This document shows, one piece after another, positions 11,647 through 22,105 of a DNA stretch of 64,000 nucleotides. The translations under genes and the position numbers were made by a program. The notes under the pieces are model-generated. The model searched no databases. It had not been told where the DNA came from and worked only from the letters and a program-made list of their open reading frames with translations. Origin of the DNA: Ascochyta rabiei (taxonomy: Eukaryota; Ascomycota; Dothideomycetes; Pleosporales; Didymellaceae); contig NC_082407.1 in assembly GCF_004011695.2 (NCBI RefSeq), positions 682,001 to 746,000 of the forward strand, in the 5' to 3' direction. Each line of letters begins with the position of its first letter. Within the stretch, counting starts at the first letter, position 1.

Positions 11647-13590
11647 CTATGCGTAGTATGTACTGAACCTGAACTCGGTCTCTCCGTTATATTTCCCTAG
11701 GTCTTTCAAGGCCTGCTCTCCTTCTCGAACCACTGTATCCTTGATACGAGCATCCCGCGGCACAAACGCCACTTTGAACGGATTTGGTCGCCAGTTGGAC
11801 CCGTTGCTGAGCGAATAGTTAGCTCTATCGAATCTTTTGCAGAAAAGGATACACACGAGTAGTCGAAGATATCAACCGGAATTTCTTGACCAGTCGCTTT
11901 GTCCATAGCAGGCTCAATCCTGAAAGCCCATACCAACCGGCAGATGCTCAGATACGTGCCCTGCTCTGCAAGGAACTGGGAGCATCGTCAGATCGTCAAA
12001 TGATAACTGTGACAATTTCAAAACACTTACCTGCCCAGCACATGACCTTCTACCCCAGCCAAATGTCATGTAACCTTTCTCACCCGGAAAAGGCCGCGAA
12101 TCAGGGCTATCTAGATAGCGCTGAGGATTGAAACGATCCGGCTCAGGAAAATCTCTATCGTTGTGGTGAATGGCCCAAACGTTGCCCTGAACCCAACAAC
12201 CTTGGGGAATCAAGAAGCCGTTCCAGTAGTCATCTTGTGTCGGTGCGTGAGGCATACCGCCTATGATGGCAACTGAGCGCCAACGCAGTACCTCTTTGAC
12301 AAAGGCACGCATGTACGGGAGATCATCATCGAGCCCAGGACTACGCGATGTACCCACCACACGGTCCAGTTCTTCCCAAGCTGAGAGCATAGTTTCTGGG
12401 AAAGCTCGCATGGCAAGAACTGCAGTTATCAGTGTACTTGCAGACGTGTCCGCGCCGGCTCCCAGAAGATTTGCGGCCAAACCCGAAAGCTCAAGGGGAT
12501 GTAGGTTATAACTTGGCGCTTCACGAAACAGCAACTTTGAATAGTTGTCTTGCTCACGTTCATTTCCTTCTTTGGCAAGAGCGTAGAAGAAGTCGACATC
12601 AGTGTGCTTTGGTGTCGCAGCTTGGCCCAACCCGTGCTTCCACGGAGCCATCCAATTGGGGAATCTTGCAAGCCCTGTTTCCACTGTGTTAACTGGCGTT
12701 TTTACCGCCATGGTGCTGGAAAGAACTTACAAGGCGCTGTTTCCATGAGGCGAGGGAAATCCTTCGCAGGAACAGCCATTTCCGCAGCTCTGTGCATGAT
12801 ATCGATAACTTCAGTGATGAGCGGATCAGCGACATCTGCCACACGTCTACCAAAACCTATGATCGACACGACACTTGTGGCGTATCGCTCAAAGTGAGCA
12901 ACGTAGTTCTCCGGTGAAGTCAAAAGATCGCAAGTTGCAACTTTACTCTCGTCGTCTTGCAGATTCCGGTAGCGTTGTACCTGTTGATCGTTAGAGCTCA
13001 CCCATCAATGAAAATTAGAACAATAAGATACCTGTTGCACACCAACACCAAGGTGTGTCAGCTTACGGTGATCTCGAAATCGCTCCCGCTGCTGTTTAGT
13101 GACTGTGTACATATTCAACATGTTCCACTGGCCTGCACCTAGTTCGGCAAATATGAGCATCTTTGGACGCGAGCAATAGATGCCCGCTCGTTTGACCAGA
13201 ATCTCATTAGCAGCCCAAGCATCATTAATCCAAACCGTAGGTCTCCTGATCACTTTCAACGACAGTTTCGTTACTTTTGGAGAAAGGGTTCTGACCTTCC
13301 AATCCAAAAGGTGATTACTGGAGAGTCATATTGCTTCGATATCTGCTCCATCAGATACCACGGCTTGACGTCCGGCAGACTGAAGGTGTTTCCGACAATG
13401 GGCCACGGAAAGGGTCCTGGCGGCTGTGTTTGCATCAGCGCTGTTATTGAACTTGTTTTGCAACCGAGTGTACCATCTTCTTCCTGATGTATAGCATCCG
13501 TGCATAATCAATGACCACCGCCCAGACGGCCGCGCAGAGCAGATAGAACGGCCATGAATGGAGATTCAACGTTGAAAGATCGAATGTCAT
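11647..13590 (-). CDS. Cytochrome P450 monooxygenase (microsomal, group I)
   Basis: Seven exons on the minus strand: 13590-13474, 13423-13296, 13245-13032, 12980-12731, 12683-12031, 11975-11857, 11806-11647; 546 residues, all in frame. An N-terminal membrane anchor (about residues 12-32) is followed by the proline-rich hinge PPGPFPWP. The I-helix oxygen-binding motif AGADTS is at 312-317, the ExxR pair at E367/R370, the PERF-like FNPQRY near 424, and the heme loop FGWGRRSCAG with thiolate Cys451. The GAGADTS form occurs in O-methylsterigmatocystin-oxidoreductase-like and related fungal P450s, but the substrate cannot be told from sequence. It needs a P450 reductase in the endoplasmic reticulum. 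No backbone biosynthetic gene lies nearby, so secondary metabolism is not supported. Confidence 0.92.
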
Positions 13591-15557
13591 GTTGCCAGCT
13601 TGCTTGTAGCATCTGGTGTCCGCAGTCAGTCTTAGAGTGTAGAATGTACGCTCGAGCGTCTTTGACACTGCAATCGACGTGTGCACACGCTACAACACGC
13701 TGCTGCTAATTTGCCAACGGCAGGCCTCGGCTCCATTTTGCCTGTGACTGTACGAAGAGCTGCACGTTCATAACTAGGGTCCAGCACTTCCTTGCATAGA
13801 ACGTGCTGGCTGCAGAGCAATTCCGCAGAAGGATGCTGTATCCACATGTCACAACGCCGGACACAAATCGCGCGCAAAAAAAGAAATAAGAAACCAGCTT
13901 AGGCGGTTGCTGTGCCGCAAGAGTACGCGAGTGCGCGTGGGGTTGACGTCCTGCCTAGAGACGGGCGGGGGACCCTTTGCGGCTGGAAGTGCCGCGATTG
14001 GTCGCCACAGCCGGACACGGACATTCAGCTTCTTCGCTTGCACCCCAGCCGGGTCCTTGATACTCCTCCCTGCAGTGTTGCAATGTCCATCTCAGGCCAC
14101 TCGCTGTTGACAGGGATTAGCAACACCAAGGATCTCTTCCTACCATGGCACCGCTCGCGTATGTTTCGGCCCGTCTTCTGGCACCCTCTGCGTGATCTGC
14201 AGTCGACAGATCGAATTTCGCACCAATGATGAGGTGGAGAGAGGTGAAGACATTTACAAGTATGTATCGACTGCCTGCGGGACACACGTCTTCACTACCA
14301 GAAACACCGCCGAAAACGAGGTCCATAACGTAAAGAAAACTTCTCTTCCATCAATGGCAAAAGCTGAACTTGGCGAATGTCAAGCATAACCAAGATCCAG
14401 TCGCTTTTCCAACCTACCAAGTCTTGCTGATGTCTTTGCTTATCCAAGCCTCAGACTCCGGTATGCTCTGGCTACAGGCGTAATTACATAGAGTGGGTAG
14501 GTCGCGCAGTAGCGGGTGATTAAGCCCAGCGTATTGAGACTTTCACCGCTGTGCACAAGACAGACAGTACGGGTACTCACAGTCAGCAACCAAGACGGTT
14601 GCTATTGGCTTGGATAAATCGTGGGAGATGCTGCATCTCTCGATTCGAACCCCTGAACGCACCTGCACCACTCATGATAGTCGATACAACGGACGGCTCG
14701 AGCAGCACCATCGTGATGCAATTACCCGTCACGAGCGTCTCTGATCTGGAACGAGCAACAAAGAGCAACCAGTGGTCAGTGGACGGAGCCAGACATCCAG
14801 ATGTCTTCCTTGGTGTGCTTCAGATCCATCGATCTACAGTATGACGGCCTAGGTCAGCCTCACTCGGCCCGCGGCTCATACCATGCTCTCCCGTAACCCA
14901 ATCGCTAGCCTCCGGTTTGGCGACAGGCGACCTACACCCCGGCCTCACCTACACCACGCGAAGGAGCGCTAAGGACCCGTCGGTGGCATAGTGTGCTCGG
15001 CGGCGGCTGGTGAGCAAAATCCCCGCATCCTTAGTTGCTCAACAGCCACGCACAAGGCGTGCAGTCAGCACCCAAAACCTCTCTGATAGGCGTCAGATAA
15101 GTTGCCTCGAGGTGGACAGGCCTTCTCGGTCAGTTAAGCCGCTGGTTTGATCCACCTACACTACCTATGCTACCTAGGTACCGTAGTAGACGGTGATCTC
15201 CCAGCAAACATGAGGCCATCTCGCGTCGGGGAGGACCTGTACTAGGAAATCGCGACCGAGCAGATGTCGCCAGCCAATTTGGGGAAATGGCTAGCTAATG
15301 TAGCAGCCAATCAGACAATGGTAGTAACATGTGCTCCTCCCTGCGCGCCACTTCCCAAAGCATGGGGAGGGAAATGTGTGCCACTGCGTCGATGCAGACG
15401 GCATGGTTAAAGGACTGCGACGTTTTGGGATGTATGCAAAGTTTGGAAACGCTGTACATTGATATATCAAGAACAACGCTCTTTCTTGGTCTTTCCGCAG
15501 GCTTTCTGGGTTCGTTGCTCTCCTGTCACTTGTCGACATCCACCGCCACCAGATGAC
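13591..15557. other. Intergenic, 2.0 kb, between divergent genes
   Basis: It separates the P450 and the rhodopsin-domain gene, so both promoters should be here. Open frames are under 110 codons, overlap one another and carry no domain I recognise. A tRNA-like TTCGAA stretch near 14,640 does not fold into a T-arm. Confidence 0.55.
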
Positions 15558-16901
15558 ATGGCAGAAAGCAACGGTCCCCAGATCATCGCGGTGTTGTGGT
15601 CGCTGACCATCATCCCGCTGGCGTTCATGCTGCTGCGGTTCTACTGCAAAGTCCGGTATTCGAAGCTGTTCGGCTGGGACGACACACTGCTTGTTTTGGC
15701 GTGGGTACGGCTCCAACTGCTCGTCCCAAGAAAGCAAAAGAGGAAACCCCCCCCCTCCGAAACCTAACACGACAGCAGGTTCTCTCTCTGTGCTACACCA
15801 TCTTCTCGCAGCTGTCGGTCGGCTACGGAATCGGGCAGCACTTCAGCGACATCGCGGACAAATCTCAGCTACCCACAGGCGTCATGTACATGTACATTGG
15901 CGAGATCTTCGGCATGATCTCCGTGCCGCTGAGCAAAGCGTCCTTCTGCGTCACGCTGCTGCGTCTCACTGTCATACCGTGGCAGCGGAAGCTGCTTTGG
16001 TTCATCATCATCACGATCCAGCTCACCTTCTACGCCGGCGCCATCCTGACCATGGTGCAGTGCGACCCGCCGCAGAAGCTGTGGGACACGGCGCGCGAGG
16101 GAACGTGCTGGGACAATCGGATTGTGATCTATTTCTGCATCTTCGTTGGTGGTAAGCAAAAAAAAACAAAACCGCCTCCCTGTGGATTCGAAATCGCGGG
16201 ACAAGTACAAGGGGGGGAAGAAGAGCGAGAATAACACAAACCAGCTTACTCATCCCTCATGGACTTCCTCCTGGCCATATGCCCCTGGCTCATCATCCAC
16301 AGACTGCAAATGCGGCGCCGCGAAAAACTAAGCATCATCTTCGCAATGAGCCTGGGCTGCCTGTAAGCCCCTCCCTCCTCTTCGACACTCTCCCCCGAAT
16401 AAGACGCTGACCCAGATGACTAGAGCGGGCATAGCGTGTGCAGTAAAAACAGCCTACCTGCCCTTGATCGGCACGTGGGCAGATTTCACCTACAACATCG
16501 GCGACGTGTTGATCTGGGCCATCACCGAATCGGCAATCACCATCATCGCCGCCTCGATACCCTTCATCCGGCTGATGATGAAAGACCTCTCGAGCCGGGG
16601 CGCAAGCGGCGGGGACCCAAGTGCCGGGAACGCAGCGGGATCGTCGTACGTGCTGGCCGACCAGTCTGGGGCGAGCGGAGGCAGGAGGAGTGTGATGGGC
16701 ACCAAGACGGATTGCAAAGCGCATGCGAGTGTGTATGGAAAGGAGGTGGGGAAGCTCAAGGGGGATGACGAGAGCGACCGTAGTATACTAAGGGAAGTGA
16801 GGGAGGATGGAAGGATCACGCAGACGCATGAGGTTACGGTTGCGTATAGCGAGAGTGGTGACGATGCTAGTCACGATGAGCGGAGGGAGAAATCGCCTTA
16901 G
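15558..16901 (+). CDS. Fungal rhodopsin-domain (Pth11/SAT4-like) membrane protein without CFEM
   Basis: Four exons: 15558-15704, 15779-16151, 16245-16362, 16424-16901; 371 residues, in frame throughout. The acceptor of exon 2 could also lie three bases upstream, adding one Gln. It starts almost directly with a hydrophobic helix and has the FGWDDTLL motif after helix 2, a CWDN stretch before a later helix, and about seven membrane segments ending near residue 255. The C-terminal tail is hydrophilic and Ser/Gly/Asp-rich. This is the fungal rhodopsin domain family seen in Pth11-like receptors, but without the extracellular CFEM module of the gene at 6124. Introns 1 and 2 contain C, G and A homopolymer runs. 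Function as a receptor is inferred. Confidence 0.85.
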
Positions 16902-17186
16902 GGAGCTTGGCTCGTGTTGTTTGAGTAGCTTGTGTTATACCCCTCGACTTTGTGAATTCGTTACTGCTCTGTTGTGTGCTCTGTTTTGTTAAAGTCTCCC
17001 AATACGCCGTTGCTAGTGCGTGTGCGTCTCCATCCACCCCAGCATAAGCTTGAACGTCGCACTTCAAACGTCCGAAAGTCGTTCCTAACCCCCTTCTTCT
17101 TATTACCCCTTCGCGTCAACACTTACTAAGTGCGTGTTCAAATCCTCCTTGACTTTCAAGTCGCCCCAGCTAAGTACTGCCTTACT

Positions 17187-20100
17187 CTACTCCAAAACCA
17201 ACTTGAACGTGGCAACCTCGAACGCACGAATCTCAATCTTGACTCCCTTCGCACTGCCGGTCGCCTCAGCACTAACCAAACTCTCAGTCAGATCCTCCTC
17301 CTCATCTTCCAGCGCGTTCGTCTTAACCGCCTTCTTGACTTTCAGGTCGCCCCAGCTAAGCACCGCCTTGGACCGGCCGCCCATGGCGTCATAGACGCGC
17401 ACAATGACCGAGTGGCCCTTGTGTACAGGCAACTCGCCGCGCGAAACGTCCTCGTCATCTTCGCCGCGCTTGACCGTGTCGAGGACGAGGTTGTCTGCGC
17501 CGAGGATCTTGAACGCGCTGAGCACGCCCGGTTTGCCTGATTCGACGCGCTGGCCTGCGAGGTCGGCGGCGGCGGTGGACCGCTTGTGGCCTACGACGCG
17601 GAGCGGATTGTTGAATTCGAAGGCTTTGCGGACCGTGGCATGTGTGAGCGGGCCTGAGTGCGGGAAGATGGCGTATTTGGTGCTGTGGCGGCCCATATCC
17701 GCGTGCGCGTCGGGTGCCTTGGGTGCGCGCAGCAGGCTCAGTCGCATCACGTTCCCTGCGACGGCGAAGCCGTACTTGGAGTCGTTCAGGATACTGACGC
17801 CGTAGGTGGCTTCCGACAGGTCAGCCCACTTGTGCACGCAGACCTCGAACTTGGCCATGTCCCAGGAAGTGTTGTAGTGTGTTGGTCTTCGGACGATGCC
17901 AAACTGCGTTTCGTAGCTGGCTTCGGTGTTGGTGATGTTGACGGGGAATTCGACCTTCAGGAACTTCATCGTCTCATGCCATTCGATCTCAGCTTCAATC
18001 TCAATCGCTGAAGGTGAGTCGCCGATGGCTGCTGGTAAGGAGAGGGTGGTCTTGATCCATGACTTCTCCGATATCTTCGTCTCGACGGTCAGAGAGACCT
18101 TTGCGGTGGAGGAAGATGTGATGTAGACTTTCTGAGGCGAGAGCTCTTGGCGGGAGTTCAGATGGTACACCTCAACGTCCCAGGCCTGCCAGTAGAGAGG
18201 CTTGTCGTCGTAGATGACAAGTTGCGCGGCCTTCTTGCCTTGGGGTATCAGCTCCCGTTCGGCATTGATGTCGTAGAGCGAAGTGATAGCACCGTCTGTG
18301 ACTTTGACGACGAACTGCGAGTTGCGCAGTTCGAACACGCCCGGGTGGGTTTCTGCGATTGACGCCGTCGCCGCGGAGTGCGCGGATGCCAGGGGCCGGA
18401 TGGACATGGTGCTCAGAGCGTCGCCATGTGCAAGACCGTATTCGTGAGGGTGGGAGCTGGGTAGTCGGACGATCTCGCTGCGCTTCCATGGGAGAGTGTT
18501 GAGCGTGCAGAGCCTGCTGTTGGCAGTGAGTGTGTTTTCATCATCAAAGCCTAGCTCGGACAGGGCCTCGGAGAGTAGCTTTTCGCCTGTTGCGAAGACT
18601 TGAGCATAGATCTAAGACGATTAGTATGGACACGTCACAAATGCGGGTTGACGTACCTTGTCAGAGTCATCATAACACATCTCGATCGAGCTCCCTGGTA
18701 AGCAGTCGTGGAACTGACAGAGCAGCACGCTCTCCCACATGTCATCGATGTCCTTCTTCGGATACTTGTAGGCGCTGCTCTTCCCGAATCCGTTCTTGAT
18801 GGTTGCCAGAGTTGCAAGGTACTCGATATCCCTCAGCAGAATCTCGCTCTTCCTGTTGTTGCGCTTGTTGTTGGACTGCGTGGTGTAGGTGCCGCGGTGG
18901 AGCTCGAAATACAGCTCGCCGTACCAGGTAACCAGCTCAGTGCCGTTTTCGACTTTCTTCTCCAGCTTGTCGAAGAAGTCGTCTGCCGAGTCGCCCAGCT
19001 TGATGCGCGGGAGGAGGCTGGTCTTCTCGCTGATGCCGCGGCAGCGACGAAGCTTCTCGAGATGCTGCCACGTCGGCCCACCGCCGCCGTCGCCCTTGCC
19101 GAAGACGAGCAGAGACGTCTGGTCCTGGTCGAGCGACTTGTGCTGTGTGACGCTGCGCTTGACGTCGCCAAAGTTGGCCTCGGCGGTGTATGTCTCTGAC
19201 GGCGGCATGTGGCAGATGACCTGGCTGTTGTCGAGGGCGACCCAGTTGAAGGTGGTGTGAGGGAAGTTGTTGATGTTGTTCCAGCTCAGCTTCTGGGTCA
19301 GGAACCTCGTCATACCTGAAATGCGACATATCTGGGGAAGCTGGGTCGAGTAGCCGAAGGTGTCCGGAAGCCAGAAGGTCTTGCATCGCTGGCCAAACCT
19401 GCTCTCAAAGTAGCGCTGTCCGTAGAGGAACTGCCTGATGAGGGATTCGCCACCAGGCAAGTTGGTGTCGTGCTCGACCCAGCTGCCTCCAATCGGCTGG
19501 AAGCTGCCCTCCTTGACCTTCTTTTTGACGCGGTCGAAGGTAGACGGGTAGTCCTGCTCCAGCCACTTGTACTGCTGTGCCTGCGAGCAGCAGAAGCGTA
19601 GCTCGGGATAGCGGTCGATGAGATCGCACTGGCTGGACCACGAGCGGTTGACCTTGCGCTTCGTCTCGGCAAAGGGCCACAGCCAGCAGGTGTCGATGTG
19701 GCAGTAGCCAATGCCCGTGACGAGCGCGTCCTTGTCGCCCTCATAGATGTGGTGGGAGTCGACGTCGCCCAGATAGGCGCGGGCGATGTCGCGAGCGTTG
19801 CTGATGCTGTCGTTGCTCCCGCCGCCGGCAATGAAGGTGTCGATGATGCGATTGGCGACCTGCTGCGCGGCGTGGGCCTCGAGCGAGTCTTGGGAGAACT
19901 CCCTCGCAGCATCGCCGATCTCCCAGAAATCAAAGTACAGCGCGCGCGCCTCCAGATTGACGGCAACAATGTCGGCGGTGTGCAGGGTGTAGTAGCGGTT
20001 TGGATCTGGCGGCTGGATCGAGTCGTCGCCCGGGGCGTTGCCGAACATGCCGTTGCACGCCATCTCGATGTAGAAGGTGTGCTCTTTGCCGTCGCGGAAG

Positions 20101-20719
20101 GCGTCGGGCAGAATCCACTCGACGCGCTCGCCGCCGCCCGTCAGGCCGTGGACCGTGTGTCCGTCGTCGGTCCAGATGAGGCCTTCGTTGTCCGCGTCCC
20201 AGTGGAACTCCAGGCGCTCCTTCTCCAGCAGGTGCTTGGGGACGGTGAGCTTCACCTTGAACCAGTGCGTGGACCAGCTAGGCCCAAAGGAGGCGCCGAC
20301 GTTGGTGGGCGTGAAGGGGTGGGAGGTGGCTTCTTTGAACAGCGGACGGGCCTGGCCGGGCGGCGAGTAGACGGAGAGTTTGACATGTTGCGTGTCGGTG
20401 CCCTTGACGCGGGCTTCGTCGAGCTTGCTGCGAGCTGTCAGCGGTGCGCGAGTGTGAAGCGGGCAACTACGACGTAAAGCGAGCAGCCATGACGTAAAAA
20501 AGCGAGCAGCCACGACGCAAAGCGAGCATCAGCATCCGCATCAGCGTCACGTCACAGCAGCCCAGCCAGCACGCACCCAATCAAGCTCTGCTCTCTGTAC
20601 TGTCCGCCATTGATGAACTGCCTCAGTCTCCCCTGATAGATGCTGTGAATCTGCTTGCCCACGGGCCCAGCAGCCAGCTGCGGGTAGCTTCCGGACGGGC
20701 GACAATAATCACCGCCCAT
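17187..20719 (-). CDS. ams1: Class II alpha-mannosidase, GH38 (Ams1 type)
   Basis: Three exons on the minus strand: 20719-20577, 20427-18657, 18611-17187; 1112 residues. The short first exon supplies the conserved IYQGRLRQFINGGQYR start that a single-frame reading would miss. Catalytic features: HIDTCWLWP near residue 290 (metal-binding His-x-Asp) and WLPDTFGYSTQLPQI near residue 400 with the nucleophile Asp. The long C-terminal beta-rich domains typical of GH38 follow. Ams1 proteins trim alpha-linked mannose from free oligosaccharides and reach the vacuole by selective autophagy; no signal peptide is present, which fits. A 14-bp minisatellite begins about 70 bp upstream of the ATG. High confidence. 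Confidence 0.94.
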
Positions 20720-20786
20720 GCTTGTGGCTGTTGGACGCTGTTGAGCGTGTGTCTGCAGCTGAGGCTAGGTGGCTGAGGCTAGGTGG

Positions 20787-21130
20787 CTGTGTAGAGGTGA
20801 GTGTGTAGAGGTGAGTGTGTAGAGGTGAGTGTGTAGAGGTGAGTGTGTAGAGGTGAGTGTGTAGAGGTGAGTGTGTAGAGGTGAGTGTGTAGAGGTGAGT
20901 GTGTAGAGGTGAGTGTGTAGAGGTGAGTGTGTAGAGGTGAGTGTGTAGAGGTGAGTGTGTAGAGGTGAGTGTGTAGAGGTGAGTGTGTAGAGGTGAGTGT
21001 GTAGAGGTGAGTGTAGAGGTGAATGTGTAGAGGTGAGTGTGTAGAGGTGAGTGTGTAGAGGTGAGTGTGTAGAGGTGAGTGTGTAGAGGCAAATGTGTAG
21101 AGGCGAATGTGTAGAGGCGAATGTGTATAG
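20787..21130. repeat. 14-bp minisatellite upstream of ams1
   Basis: About two dozen head-to-tail copies of TAGAGGTGAGTGTG fill the region. Most copies are identical. One interior copy is shortened, and the last few drift to TAGAGGCGAATGTG and TAGAGGCAAATGTG at the distal edge. Because 14 is not a multiple of 3, the array is open in all minus frames as a 14-residue repeat, which is an artefact rather than a protein. Confidence 0.95.
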
Positions 21131-22105
21131 ATGTGAGGGGTGGGGTGGGCAGTGAGTGAGTGAGGGAGTGGTGATGTTGGGACGGACGATGCTGTCAGCC
21201 GTGGCCGTCGAGGCCGTCGAGGCCGTCGTGTACCTGCATGACCGACCTGTTGGAGCTTTCCCCGCAACAGCCCGTTGGCTCCGCCCTTGGTCCATGCGCG
21301 CCTCTTCCCGCCCCACCCGCCCGCTATCGATTGCTCGAGCTGAAGGTATGGGCGGGCAAGTACAGCAGATTCCACTCGAAGACGACTGGAGGATACGGAT
21401 TCTTCTACAAGCAGGCAGGCTTATTCCTCGAGGACAATACCACATCACTATCGATTCAGAAATGTCATCGACGAGCGCGCATTCATGGACTGCCCATCTG
21501 ACTATCTTATGCTATGCTATGCTTGCTATCCTATCCTAGCCTCTCCTCTCCTCTCTCCTCCTCCCCAGCTATACATGTACTAACCGACTTTTGCCGCACC
21601 GCAAGAGCCATCACCCCAATATCGCACACTCCCATTCTCCACCAAAACGAGCACAAACAAACACAGCGGAAGCGAGTGGCAGTCCTGCACCCAAGCGGCG
21701 TTGCACCGAACGCAGCATGTGGGTATAGAGCGAAAAGACAAAAAGCGAATGTACATGTCGTGTCCCCAACCCACCCCATCCCTGACCACAGCGCGCGACA
21801 GTCGCCCCCCTCAAAAAAAAAAAAAAAAACACCCCCGCTATATCGACAAGAGAGAAGAAGAGCTGCAGTCAAGAACCAGAATCGCTAGCATCGCAACAAG
21901 GCGGAACGCAAACGCGAACGCTAACGCTAACGCCAACGCTGACAGCCGTACTGTGTATGTTTCGGTGCACTACCATTGAAACACCATCGACACCATGCCC
22001 AAAGCACAAGACAGAAAAAGAAGAAAGAAAACAAGAACGTCATACATCGTTATGTTGTAGCCACAATCGGAGCGAAAAGTAGCTCGGCGAGCGGCGAGGC
22101 GTCTG
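21131..22105. other. Intergenic between ams1 promoter and rim15 3' end
   Basis: No gene recognised. It contains pyrimidine-rich sequence near 21,520-21,570, a run of A at about 21,813-21,829 and a short hexamer array of AACGCN at about 21,906-21,942. The end near rim15 is probably its 3' untranslated region. Confidence 0.6.

Noticed and set aside
9301..13590. Secondary-metabolite cluster around the P450 and transporter
   Set aside because: No polyketide synthase, NRPS, terpene synthase or other backbone gene is nearby, and the transporter is a sugar porter.
14583..14665. tRNA-like TTCGAA element on the minus strand
   Set aside because: The flanking bases do not pair into a T-arm stem and no acceptor stem can be drawn.
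19698..20477. 259-codon plus-strand open frame
   Set aside because: It lies wholly opposite the GC-rich ams1 catalytic exon and shows the Val/Ala/Arg bias of an antisense frame.
20709..21448. Minus-strand repeats encoding Thr/His/Leu/Tyr/Ser-rich proteins in three frames
   Set aside because: They are translations of the 14-bp minisatellite, open in every frame because of its composition.
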